Assembly (NCBI GenBank): GCA_041487355.1
Contig: JBGPND010000080.1
Location: 1 to 21,304 of the forward strand
Direction: 5' to 3'
DNA: 21,304 nt
Origin: JAMXLO01 sp041487355
GTDB lineage: Bacteria > Pseudomonadota > Alphaproteobacteria > Acetobacterales > Acetobacteraceae
Position 1 is the stretch's first letter. Every line of letters begins with the position of its first letter. The notes under the pieces are model-generated. The model made no database searches and was not told where the DNA came from. It saw only the letters and a program-made list of their open reading frames with translations. Made by a program: the position numbers and the translations under genes. Below are positions 1 through 6,806 of this stretch, piece by piece.

Positions 1-95
1 CCCCTCCCCAACCCTCCCCCGCTTCGCGGGAGAGGGAGCATTGTCCCATCTTCTGCGCCCCCTCTCCCGCGAAGCGGGGGAGGGTTGGGGAGGGG
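1..95. repeat. Perfect palindromic dispersed repeat, copy 1
   Basis: Positions 1-36 and 60-95 are exact reverse complements (36-bp arms, 23-nt loop), with the core CCCCCGCTTCGCGGGAGAGG in the left arm. The same arm sequence recurs at 18702-18790, so this is a dispersed repeat family. It ends about 15 bp before recognisable Hint-domain coding sequence, and the reading frame of that gene stays open across the whole repeat. The left edge touches the window boundary, so the true repeat may be longer. No transposase is nearby; it is probably a REP-like or other non-autonomous element. Confidence 0.9.
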
Positions 96-621
96 GCTGG
101 CACAACCCGTCATCTGGATCGGGCATCGCACGGTGGACTGCGCGCGGCATCTGCTGCCCCGGAAGGTCTGGCCGGTGCGGATTGCAGCCGGGGCGTTCGG
201 GCCGGGTCGGCCGTTCCACGACCTGTGGCTCTCGCCCGACCATGCGCTGTATATCAACGACGTGTTGATCCCGGTGAAGCACCTGATCAACGGCAGCAGC
301 ATCGAGCAGGTGCCGATGGACGAGGTGACCTACTACCACGTCGAACTGCGCGAACACGCGGTGCTGCTCGCGGAGGGCCTGCCGGCAGAGAGCTATCTCG
401 ACACCGGCGACCGGTCGAACTTCGTCAATGGCGGCGGGCCGATCCCGCTGTATCCCGACTTCGCCTCGCGCGTCTGGGAAGCCGAGGGATGCGCGCAGCT
501 GGTCGTCACCGGCCCCGAGCTCGATGCCGCGCGGCGCTGGGTGAATGGACTGGCGCGCTGCACCGTGCCAAGCACTCCGCTGGCCATGGGCCTGAAGCAT
601 ACGCTAGTGTCGGCCGCATGA
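1..621 (+). CDS. Hint-domain protein, 3' part (5' end outside window or disrupted)
   Basis: The frame is open from base 1 to the TGA at 619-621. Recognisable protein begins near position 109 (VIWIGHRTVDCARH) and continues through HDLWLSPDHALYINDVLIPV, LINGSSI, VTYYHVEL and ESYLDTGDRSNF. These are features of the C-terminal half of the Hint_2 type of Hedgehog/intein (Hint) domain, found in large surface or secreted proteins of alphaproteobacteria. The N-terminal half, with the nucleophilic Cys, would lie upstream of the window. Codons 1-32 come from the palindromic repeat and encode low-complexity Pro/Gly/Arg sequence not expected in the family. The gene could read in frame through an inserted repeat, or it could be a truncated remnant; the window cannot tell. 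The only start candidate inside the window is a TTG at 85. The stop overlaps the next ATG as ATGA. Confidence 0.7.
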   Translation, partial: PLPNPPPLRGRGSIVPSSAPPLPRSGGGLGRGLAQPVIWIGHRTVDCARHLLPRKVWPVRIAAGAFGPGRPFHDLWLSPDHALYINDVLIPVKHLINGSSIEQVPMDEVTYYHVELREHAVLLAEGLPAESYLDTGDRSNFVNGGGPIPLYPDFASRVWEAEGCAQLVVTGPELDAARRWVNGLARCTVPSTPLAMGLKHTLVSAA

Positions 622-1166
622 TCTACATGGTCGAGATGGCTCTGCTCGATACCGAACGGCGCGCCGAATGGGACGCCTGGTACGTCGCGCATCAGCATCG
701 CCTGCTGTCAATTCCAGGCATTCACGCGAGCCAGCGCTTCGAAACGATCCACCCAGCCGCCTCCCCCTTCGTCGCGCTGCACGAGGTGGACGGGCCGGAA
801 GTATTCACCAGCAGCGCCTATCAGGCGAAGGCCGGGCCATCCAACACCGGCGAGTGGCAGACCAGAATGGCCAACTGGCACCGCAACGTGTTCCGCGGGC
901 TGGACCACACGCCCGACGTGCCGATGGATGCGCGGCTCGTCGTGGTCGAGCGAGACTGCGAATCCGCTCTGCCGCGCGATGTCGACCTGCGCTGGATGGA
1001 GGCAGTCGGACTGGACCGCAGCGTGCGTCGGCGCGGGCTCGCGGTGATGCGACCGGCGCAGGCGGACCTGCTTGCCGGCACTCCCGGCATCCGCGTGCTG
1101 AAGCCGCTCGGTGCAAGGCTTACGCCTGCTTCTCCCAGCCCCGCGGACCCTGCTGCCAGTAGGTGA
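618..1166 (+). CDS. Conserved-looking hypothetical protein, possible dimeric alpha/beta-barrel
   Basis: This 182-residue ORF starts at an ATG that overlaps the stop of the Hint gene (ATGA, 618-621), which suggests translational coupling. No convincing ribosome-binding site precedes it. The N-terminus (MIYMVEMALLDTERRAEWDAW, then a His-rich turn and LLSIPGIHASQRFE) resembles small ferredoxin-like or EthD-type dimeric alpha/beta-barrel proteins that read as 'xxxWyxxxHxxxllxxPGixxaqRf'. I cannot assign a family with certainty or a function. The C-terminal 47 bp overlap the 3' end of holC on the other strand, and the last residues (TPASPSPADPAASR) look unstructured. Codon use resembles neighbouring genes, which supports a real gene. 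Confidence 0.6.
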   Translation: MIYMVEMALLDTERRAEWDAWYVAHQHRLLSIPGIHASQRFETIHPAASPFVALHEVDGPEVFTSSAYQAKAGPSNTGEWQTRMANWHRNVFRGLDHTPDVPMDARLVVVERDCESALPRDVDLRWMEAVGLDRSVRRRGLAVMRPAQADLLAGTPGIRVLKPLGARLTPASPSPADPAASR

Positions 1167-1566
1167 GCGTGTGCCCGGCGGCCTTCGCTGCCGTCCAGCG
1201 CTCGCGTGCCGCGGCAACCGCCGCCTCGTCCTTGCCGTCGAACAGATCGAACACGCGGTCGAATTCGCCAAGCCGCATGCTCTGCGCGCCATCGATCAGG
1301 AACAGGAAGCGCGCGCCGTTCGGCGGTGCATCTTCGATCGTCAGCCAGATCGGCTGCAGATCCGCATCGCCGTCGGCCGCGGTCCCGTGCGGCAGCCAGT
1401 CTGGATCGGCGCATTGCCACAGCGCCGCGTCCAGCGCCGCCACCCGTTCGGCGCTGCGACACAGCACAAGAGCACGCTGACCCGCCGCCAGCGTGCGCCC
1501 GAGGAGCTGCGGCAGCGCCTGATCCGGCCCCGTGCGTGTCAGGTGATAGAAGCCGATCTCGCTCAT
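1120..1566 (-). CDS. holC: DNA polymerase III subunit chi
   Basis: HolC (chi) links the clamp loader to single-stranded DNA-binding protein during replication. The 148-residue product has the usual length for alphaproteobacterial chi. It has the family pattern: an N-terminal MSEIGFYHLTRTGPDQALPQ, then ALVLCRSAERVAALDAALW, the WLPHG segment, PIWLT, and RVFDLFDGKDEAAVAAARERW towards the C-terminus. The start is the ATG at 1566. It lies downstream of pepA on the same strand, a common alphaproteobacterial arrangement, but a 173-bp gap containing a palindromic repeat separates the two, so co-transcription is uncertain. Its 3' end overlaps the convergent ORF at 618-1166 by 47 bp. Confidence 0.9.
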   Translation of the reverse strand: MSEIGFYHLTRTGPDQALPQLLGRTLAAGQRALVLCRSAERVAALDAALWQCADPDWLPHGTAADGDADLQPIWLTIEDAPPNGARFLFLIDGAQSMRLGEFDRVFDLFDGKDEAAVAAARERWTAAKAAGHTLTYWQQGPRGWEKQA

Positions 1567-1623
1567 TCCGGAGCCTTATAGCGAGTTCAGGGTGACCGGA
1601 AACGCGCGTGCGCCTCGCCCGTC

Positions 1624-1707
1624 GTGATGGGTATCGCTGCGCTCAACCCATCCTACAGGCTGCGGCGTAGCCGCGTAGGATGGGTTGAGCAGAGCGAAAC
1701 CCATCAT
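1624..1707. repeat. Imperfect palindromic dispersed repeat between pepA and holC
   Basis: Positions 1624-1656 and 1675-1707 are inverted copies with about 4 mismatches in 33. The innermost 16 bp are perfect (GCTCAACCCATCCTAC at 1641-1656 against GTAGGATGGGTTGAGC at 1675-1690), with an 18-nt loop. The sequence GTAGGATGGGTTGAGC followed by an ACCCATCA end is of a type I recognise as a dispersed intergenic repeat in many proteobacterial genomes. In RNA it would form a strong hairpin between the pepA stop (1740) and the holC start (1566), so it could attenuate or stabilise the transcript. Confidence 0.85.
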
Positions 1708-1739
1708 TTCGGCAAGATTCCAGTTATGCTGAACGTGCT

Positions 1740-3221
1740 CTAGCCCTCGTAATGCTCGGCCACCAGCCGATCCAGCAGCCGAACGCCGAATGCGGTGGCC
1801 CCCTTCGGGACGCAAGGCGCGTCCTTCGTGCTCCAGGCAACGCCGGCAATGTCGAGATGTGCCCAGGGCTTCTTGTTGACAAAGCGCTGGATGAACTGCG
1901 CCGCGCTGATCGATCCCGCCGGCCGGCCGCCAATGTTCTTCATGTCCGCAATGTCAGATTTGATCAGGCTGTCGTAGGCCTCATCGAGCGGGAAACGCCA
2001 CAGCTTCTCGGCCGTTGCCTGTCCCGCCGCCGACAGCTTCTGCGCCAGTCCATCGTCGTTGCTGAACATCCCGCCATACTCGTGGCCGAGCGCCACGATC
2101 ATCGCACCGGTCAAGGTCGCGAGATCAACCATGAAGCGCGGATCGAATTTCTCCTGGCAGTACCACAGCACATCGGCCAGAACGAGCCGACCTTCGGCAT
2201 CGGTGTTGATCACCTCGATCGTCTGGCCGGAGCAGCTCTTCACCACATCGCCTGGACGCTGCGCGTTGCCGGAGGGCATGTTCTCCACCAGCCCCACCAA
2301 ACCCACCGCATCGACCTTCGCCTTGCGTCCCGCCAGCGCCGCCATCAGGCCGACCACCGTGCCGGCGCCGGCCATGTCCCACTTCATGTCCTCCATGCCG
2401 CCGGCCGGTTTGATGCTGATGCCACCGGTGTCGAAGGTGACCCCCTTGCCGACGAACGCGACCGGCTTGCCCTTGCCCTTGCGGCCGTTGCCCGAGGCGC
2501 CATGCCACTGCATCACCACCATGCGCGGCTCATTCACGCTGCCCTGTGCGACGCCGAGCAATGCGCCGAAGCCCAGCTTGGCCATCTCCTTTGGGCCAAG
2601 CACATCCACCTTCAGGCCCAATTCGCTGAGCTTCCTGCAACGGTCGGCCATCTCCGCCGGGTTCAGCACGTTGGGTGGCTCGCTGACCAGGTCGCGCGAG
2701 ACGAACACCCCTTTCGCCACCCCCTGCAACGGCTCCCATGCCGACTTCGCACGAGCCGGATCGCCGGTGAACAGAGTGAGCTTGGCGAATTTCGGCTTCT
2801 CCTCTGGCTTCTCCTTGGTGCGGTACTTGTCGAACCGATAGGTTCGCAGCACCGCGCCAAGCGCCACCTCCGCGGCCTGTGCCGGCTGCAGCGCACCGGT
2901 GGCAACGCAAGCAGCCGTCTCGCGCGCGAGCGCCGCGGCGGCATGGCCTCCAGCTTCATTCAATATCTTCGGGCTCAGTTCAGCGGGCTTGCCGAGACCC
3001 ACCGCCACCACGCGGGTAAGCCCCGCACCAGGCGCCAGGATGACGCAGGTCTTGCCCTTCGCGCCCTTGAACTCGGCCGCCTTGAACGCCCGAGCGATCG
3101 CCCCGCCGGTCGCTTCATCGGCCTGCTGCCACAGGCCGGACGGATGCTCGCCTTCGCACACCAGCAACACGAGAGCGCCGGACTTCGGCAAGGCAGGCTT
3201 GGCGAAGGCGATGTCGAGCAT
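1740..3221 (-). CDS. pepA: Leucyl aminopeptidase (M17)
   Basis: A cytosolic, two-metal M17 aminopeptidase that removes N-terminal residues from peptides; some family members also bind DNA. The 493-residue product is full length. Residues 1-160 form the N-terminal domain. The catalytic domain follows, with GKGVTFDTGG (active-site Lys259, metal ligand Asp264), WDMAGAG (Asp282) and the family signature NTDAEGR at 339-345 (Asp341, Glu343, catalytic Arg345). PSGNAQRPGD precedes the signature, as expected. The start is the ATG at 3221, preceded on the minus strand by a GGGGAG ribosome-binding site. It is divergent from the threonylcarbamoyl-AMP synthase gene, and holC lies downstream. In many alphaproteobacteria the divergent neighbour is lptF, which here is 8.8 kb away. 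Confidence 0.96.
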   Translation of the reverse strand: MLDIAFAKPALPKSGALVLLVCEGEHPSGLWQQADEATGGAIARAFKAAEFKGAKGKTCVILAPGAGLTRVVAVGLGKPAELSPKILNEAGGHAAAALARETAACVATGALQPAQAAEVALGAVLRTYRFDKYRTKEKPEEKPKFAKLTLFTGDPARAKSAWEPLQGVAKGVFVSRDLVSEPPNVLNPAEMADRCRKLSELGLKVDVLGPKEMAKLGFGALLGVAQGSVNEPRMVVMQWHGASGNGRKGKGKPVAFVGKGVTFDTGGISIKPAGGMEDMKWDMAGAGTVVGLMAALAGRKAKVDAVGLVGLVENMPSGNAQRPGDVVKSCSGQTIEVINTDAEGRLVLADVLWYCQEKFDPRFMVDLATLTGAMIVALGHEYGGMFSNDDGLAQKLSAAGQATAEKLWRFPLDEAYDSLIKSDIADMKNIGGRPAGSISAAQFIQRFVNKKPWAHLDIAGVAWSTKDAPCVPKGATAFGVRLLDRLVAEHYEG

Positions 3222-3328
3222 GATGTGGAACTCCCCTGGAAACCGGCGCCGGCGTTACGGCGGCGGCGGACTGTAGCAGCGCCTACCGCCTTTGCCATGC
3301 CCGGCCTCTGCGGCTATCTCGGAGCGGC
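3222..3328. promoter_or_regulatory. Divergent intergenic region, pepA / sua5-type gene
   Basis: This 107-bp spacer lies between two divergent starts and must hold promoters for at least one of the transcripts. It contains the pepA ribosome-binding site (GGGGAG, minus strand) and a GGAG 5 nt before the ATG at 3329. I do not see clear -35/-10 hexamers or an operator, so the call rests on position. Confidence 0.4.
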
Positions 3329-4300
3329 ATGACCGAACTGCTGCAAGCCGATCCCGCCGGCATCGCGCGCGCCGTTGCGCTGCTGCGCGTGGGCGAGCTG
3401 GTGGCGTTCGGGACCGAAACGGTCTATGGGCTGGGCGCGGACGCAACCAACGATCGCGCCGTGGCGAGCATCTTCGCCGCCAAGGCGCGGCCGCGGTTCA
3501 ATCCGCTGATCTGCCATTACCCCGATGCCGATGCAGCGTTCACCGACGTGATCGCGAACGCGCAGGCACGGCGCCTCGCTGCCGCGTTCTGGCCTGGTCC
3601 GCTGACCATGGTGTTGCCACGCCAGCGCCGCTGCGCGGTGAGCCTGCTGGTCAGCGCGGGGCTCGATACGGTGGCGGTGCGCGTTCCGGCGCACGACACG
3701 GCGCTGGCGCTGTTGCGAGAGACCGGCCGGCCGGTCGCTGCTCCATCGGCGAACCGCTCGGGCCAGGTCAGCCCGACCACCGCGCAGCACGTGCTGGACG
3801 GGTTGTCCGGCCGCATCGCGGCAGTGCTCGACAGCGGGCCTTGCCCGGTGGGAGTGGAATCCACCGTGTTGGATCTTTCAGCCGACGAGCCCGTCCTGTT
3901 GCGACCGGGTGGTGCGACGATCGAGGCGATCGAAGCGGTCATCGGGCATGTGCGCCGTGCCGACGAAATGCAAACGTCAGGCGCGTTGCGATCGCCGGGC
4001 CTGCTCGCCTCACACTATGCGCCGAAGTTGCCGGTGCGGCTGGATGCGGTGGATGTGCAACGCAACGAGGCGCTGCTCGCCTTCGGTCGACCGTTGCCCG
4101 GTGCCGGCACGGTCTTCGGATTGAGTGACACCGCCGATCTGACGGAGGCCGCTGCCCGACTGTTCGCCGGCCTGCGGAAGTTGGACGAGGACGCCACCTC
4201 GCTCGGGCTGGTACGGATCGCGGTGATGCCGGTTCCGGAACAGGGTCTCGGGCTCGCGATCAACGACCGCCTCCGCCGTGCGGCCGCTCCCCGCCCGTGA
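3329..4300 (+). CDS. L-threonylcarbamoyladenylate synthase (Sua5/YrdC)
   Basis: Makes threonylcarbamoyl-AMP from Thr, bicarbonate and ATP, the first step of tRNA t6A37 modification. The 323-residue length fits the two-domain Sua5 type rather than the short TsaC/YrdC type. Residues 10-205 form the YrdC domain, with FGTETVYGLG (27-36), AKARPRFNPL (51-60), PGPLT (89-93), APSANRSG (138-145), ESTVLDL (177-183) and RPGG (192-195). The linker SPGLLASHYAP (222-232) is the Sua5 hinge motif, and residues 240-323 form the C-terminal Sua5 domain. The KGRP motif usual in the family reads KARP here. The start is the ATG at 3329, preceded by GGAG. The gene is divergent from pepA, and the SDR gene begins 62 bp downstream. 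Confidence 0.95.
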   Translation: MTELLQADPAGIARAVALLRVGELVAFGTETVYGLGADATNDRAVASIFAAKARPRFNPLICHYPDADAAFTDVIANAQARRLAAAFWPGPLTMVLPRQRRCAVSLLVSAGLDTVAVRVPAHDTALALLRETGRPVAAPSANRSGQVSPTTAQHVLDGLSGRIAAVLDSGPCPVGVESTVLDLSADEPVLLRPGGATIEAIEAVIGHVRRADEMQTSGALRSPGLLASHYAPKLPVRLDAVDVQRNEALLAFGRPLPGAGTVFGLSDTADLTEAAARLFAGLRKLDEDATSLGLVRIAVMPVPEQGLGLAINDRLRRAAAPRP

Positions 4301-4362
4301 CCGGATTGCACGCGGCCGATTGCCATCAGATGATTGCCCTCGATGTAGGGCGGGAGGGAAGC

Positions 4363-5106
4363 ATGCGACTCAGTGGCAAGGTTGCGATCATCACCGGCGG
4401 CGCCCATGGCATGGGCGAGGCGGAGGCTCGGCTGTTCGCTCAGGAAGGCGCGAAAGTCGTCGTTGCCGATCTGCTGGTGGCGGCGGGAGAATCCGTCGCC
4501 GCCGACATATCCGCCGGCCAGCGACAGGCGCGTTTCGTGCGCACCGATGTGACCTCGGAAGCCGACTGGAAGAAGCTGATCGCCGAGACGATCGCCGCCT
4601 ATGGCCGGCTCGACATCCTGGTGAACAACGCCGGCATCAGCGGCAGCTCGGTCGGCGATGTCGACGGGCTGGAGGGCTGGCAGAAGCTGCTCGCGGTGAA
4701 TGCCACCAGCGTGTTCCTTGGCACCAAGCTGGCGGCGGCCGAGATGGCGAAGACCGGCGGCGGCTCGATCGTCAACATCTCATCGATCATGGGCATCGTC
4801 GCCAGCGAGGAGAGCCATCCCGGCTACCCTGCCTCCAAGGCGGCGGTGCGCAATTACACCAAGGCCGCCGCCTGCCGCTACGGACCGCAAGGCGTGCGGG
4901 TGAACTCGGTGCATCCGGGCTACATGCCGCCGATGCTGAACGCAACGAATGCCGCCGGACGGCAGGCGAAGATCGAGCAGACTCCGCTGCGCCGGCTCGG
5001 CGAGCCGATCGAGGTCGCCTATGGCGTGCTGTTCCTGGCATCCGACGAAGCCTCGTTCGTCACCGGCGCCGAGCTGGTGATCGATGGCGGCTTCATCGCG
5101 CATTAG
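4363..5106 (+). CDS. SDR-family NAD(P)-dependent oxidoreductase
   Basis: A classical short-chain dehydrogenase/reductase of 247 residues. Visible motifs are the cofactor loop TGGAHGMG (11-18), Asp36 at the end of beta-2 (suggesting NAD rather than NADP), NNAG (88-91), the catalytic Ser around 140-141, the YPASK Tyr155/Lys159 pair, and NSVHPGYM. The C-terminus EASFVTGAELVIDGGFIAH is typical of the family. The frame is open upstream to a GTG at 4297, but the ATG at 4363 is preferred: it is preceded by GGGAGGGA and begins directly at MRLSGKVAIITGG. The MBL-fold gene starts 15 bp downstream, so the two probably form an operon. The substrate cannot be inferred; a cyclic alcohol or 3-hydroxyacyl-type substrate would be typical. 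Confidence 0.92.
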   Translation: MRLSGKVAIITGGAHGMGEAEARLFAQEGAKVVVADLLVAAGESVAADISAGQRQARFVRTDVTSEADWKKLIAETIAAYGRLDILVNNAGISGSSVGDVDGLEGWQKLLAVNATSVFLGTKLAAAEMAKTGGGSIVNISSIMGIVASEESHPGYPASKAAVRNYTKAAACRYGPQGVRVNSVHPGYMPPMLNATNAAGRQAKIEQTPLRRLGEPIEVAYGVLFLASDEASFVTGAELVIDGGFIAH

Positions 5107-5121
5107 AGAGGAAGGTTGCAG

Positions 5122-6003
5122 ATGATCCAGGTGCCAACACAACAGATCCCCGGCGTGTATCATCGCCGCATTGGCGACATCGTCGTCACCGCGCTGTCCG
5201 ACGGCTATCTCGATGGCACGGTGGATGTGCTGCAGAACATCACGTCGGACGAAGCGATGCGGATGCTGACCGAGAATTTTCGTCCAGGCCGGCGGACCTC
5301 GGTGAACTGCTATGCGATCCACTCCGCGGGGCGGCTCGCCTTGATCGAGACCGGCTCGGGCGACTACCTGCTGCCCACCGCCGGCAAGCTGCAGAAGAAC
5401 CTGGCGGCGGCCGGCATCGATCCGGCTGCGATCGAGAAGGTGATCCTGACGCACATGCACCCCGACCACTCGGCCGGGCTGACGGATCCGAAGACAGGTC
5501 GGAAACGATTCCCGAATGCCGAACTGGTGGTGCACGAGAACGAGCCGCGTCACTGGAATGACGATGCGGCTATGGCGAAGGCGAGCGAGCGGGCGAAGAA
5601 GCTGTACTTCCAGTGCGCACGCGAGCAGATGGCGCCGTATCACAATGTCATGCACAGCTTCGCCGGCAGCGTGGAGGTGTTTCCCGGCGTCACCTCGGTG
5701 CCGCTGCACGGGCACACCCCGGGGCACAGCGGCTACATGATCTCGTCGGGCAAGGACTCGCTGCTGATCTGGGGCGACATCGTGCACGTGCCGGACATCC
5801 AGGTGCCGCGTCCGGAGGTGACGATTGAGTTCGATACGGATCCGCATGCCGCCGCGGCGACGCGCAGGCGGGTGTTCGACATGGTGGCGACCGACCGGCA
5901 ACTGATCGCCGGGATGCACGTGCACTATCCTGGCTTCGCGCACGTAGTGAAGCGCGGTGACGGCTACGTCATGCTGCCGGAGTTTTGGGACCAGGCGTTC
6001 TGA
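5122..6003 (+). CDS. MBL-fold metallohydrolase (methyl-parathion-hydrolase-like)
   Basis: A 293-residue metallo-beta-lactamase-fold hydrolase with the dinuclear metal site: HMHPDH (His111, His113, Asp115, His116), GHTPGH (198-202), and WGDIVH with bridging Asp219. A late His (GMHVHYPG, His266/268) completes the site. No signal peptide is seen, so it is probably cytosolic. The ATG at 5122 is chosen over the in-frame TTG at 5116 because AGGAAGG ends 6 nt before it. The layout resembles methyl parathion hydrolase and related lactonase-like enzymes, but the true substrate is unknown. It follows the SDR gene by 15 bp. A similar protein is encoded at 20417; both begin with a GVYH...DIVVTAL block and share WGDIVH. 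Confidence 0.92.
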   Translation: MIQVPTQQIPGVYHRRIGDIVVTALSDGYLDGTVDVLQNITSDEAMRMLTENFRPGRRTSVNCYAIHSAGRLALIETGSGDYLLPTAGKLQKNLAAAGIDPAAIEKVILTHMHPDHSAGLTDPKTGRKRFPNAELVVHENEPRHWNDDAAMAKASERAKKLYFQCAREQMAPYHNVMHSFAGSVEVFPGVTSVPLHGHTPGHSGYMISSGKDSLLIWGDIVHVPDIQVPRPEVTIEFDTDPHAAAATRRRVFDMVATDRQLIAGMHVHYPGFAHVVKRGDGYVMLPEFWDQAF

Positions 6004-6051
6004 GCAAGGATAGGAAGGAAGGTTCAACACCGAGGGCACCGAGAAAGCAGG

Positions 6052-6224
6052 TAATACCAAATCACGTTGGTGGTGACTCATCTGTCGCCATTCCTTCTCC
6101 GTCATGCCCGGGCTTGACCCGGGCATCTGCACCAGCACTGGTGCTGCAGCAGATGGCCGGGTCAAGCCCGGCCATGACTATAGGGGTAGGGCCGGTGGGT
6201 CATCCTCTTCAAGAAATGGTATAA
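6052..6224. mobile_element. Putative MITE-like element, about 173 bp, with terminal inverted repeats
   Basis: The ends 6052-6084 and 6192-6224 are imperfect inverted repeats (20 of 33 by hand alignment). They share ATACCA near the tip and GTGAC.CA further in (ATGAC.CA on the right arm). Between them lies a strong palindrome at 6101-6178. No ORF of note is present, so any transposition would need a transposase supplied from elsewhere. No target-site duplication is obvious. The length, the terminal repeats and the lack of coding potential fit a MITE or related non-autonomous repeat. Confidence 0.5.
6101..6178. repeat. Palindromic repeat inside the MITE-like element
   Basis: Positions 6101-6130 and 6149-6178 pair with 28 of 30 matches (GTCATGCCCGGGCTTGACCC in the left arm). 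The 18-nt centre contains its own small stem (AGCAC/GTGCT), so the whole can fold into one long hairpin. The GTCATGCCCGGGCTTGACCCGGGCA type is a familiar dispersed repeat of alphaproteobacterial chromosomes. It lies between convergent genes (stop at 6003 on plus, stop at 6298 on minus) and could end transcription from either side. Confidence 0.85.
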
Positions 6225-6297
6225 ATGCGCTTCGCGCAAAGCGCCCTTTTCCTTCTCTGCGGCTCTCCGTGGTCCTCAGTGCCCTCGGTGTGGAACC

Positions 6298-6747
6298 TCA
6301 CCTTTCGGTTCGGCGCGGCACGACGAGTTTCGGCGTGAAGCTCTGCACCATCTCGCCGTTCTGATTCAACGTCGCGCAGCGGACGATAACCGTCCCCCGA
6401 TCGGGCTTGGAGCGGGAGGGCGTGATCTCCAGCACCTCGCACTCGACGTGGAGTGTGTCGCCAGGCCGGACCGGCTTCGTCCAGAGCAGTTCTCCGCCGG
6501 TGCCGATGATGCCGCCGGCGATCGGCAAGCCACCGGCAACGATCAGCCGCATCGTGGTCCCCGCGGTGTGCCATCCGCTCGCCACCAGCCCGCCGAACAG
6601 CGTGCCCCGCGCCGCTGCATCGTCGAGATGGAACGGTTGCGGATCATACTCGGCCGCGAAGCGCTGCATCTCGGCCGCATCCATCCTGTGCGTCCCGCTC
6701 ACGAAGCGTTGGCCGACGGTGAGGTCGTCCAGATAGAGCTTGTCCAT
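6298..6747 (-). CDS. MaoC-family dehydratase (hot-dog fold)
   Basis: A 149-residue single hot-dog-domain protein. The R-specific enoyl-CoA hydratase active-site pattern YDPQPFH is present, with Asp35 and His40. It is followed by the family's LFGGLVASGWHTAGTTMRL and by GGELLWTKPVRPGDTLHVE. Such proteins hydrate 2-enoyl-CoA thioesters to (R)-3-hydroxyacyl-CoA or act on related CoA substrates. The start is taken as the ATG at 6747 (MDKLYLDDLTVGQ); the frame is open further upstream, but that part is Arg-rich, unlike the family, and overlaps the divergent gene. No strong ribosome-binding site is seen. Divergent from the flavoprotein gene at 6807 across 59 bp. The specific substrate is unknown. 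Confidence 0.92.
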   Translation of the reverse strand: MDKLYLDDLTVGQRFVSGTHRMDAAEMQRFAAEYDPQPFHLDDAAARGTLFGGLVASGWHTAGTTMRLIVAGGLPIAGGIIGTGGELLWTKPVRPGDTLHVECEVLEITPSRSKPDRGTVIVRCATLNQNGEMVQSFTPKLVVPRRTER

Positions 6748-6806
6748 CGGCCGAGCATAGCGGCGCCGGCCACGCCGGACTACGCTGTCGCGCGGAGAAC
6801 AGACCC

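Larger units (their letters stand above)
6021..6297. repeat. Outer inverted repeat pair flanking the MITE-like element
   Basis: Positions 6021-6043 (core ACACCGAGGGCACCGAG) and 6275-6297 are inverted copies with 21 of 23 matches. The right side continues inwards with CTCTCCGTGGTCCTC and TTCTCTGCGG, the look of a common low-complexity dispersed palindrome. The two arms bracket the element at 6052-6224, which suggests an older palindromic repeat that was opened by a later insertion. This nested interpretation is an inference. Confidence 0.6.

Noticed and set aside
225..617. N-terminal extension of the ORF ending at 1166
   Set aside because: It runs in another frame through the Hint coding sequence and encodes Arg-rich sequence; the ATG at 618 in the ATGA overlap is the natural start.
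1752..3332. A 526-codon open frame on the plus strand opposite pepA
   Set aside because: It is the antisense shadow of a clear M17 aminopeptidase; its translation is rich in His and Arg and shows no family motif, as expected from high-GC antisense frames.
4780..6165. A 461-codon minus-strand open frame opposite the SDR and MBL genes
   Set aside because: Both plus-strand genes have complete catalytic motifs and ribosome-binding sites; the antisense frame has none.
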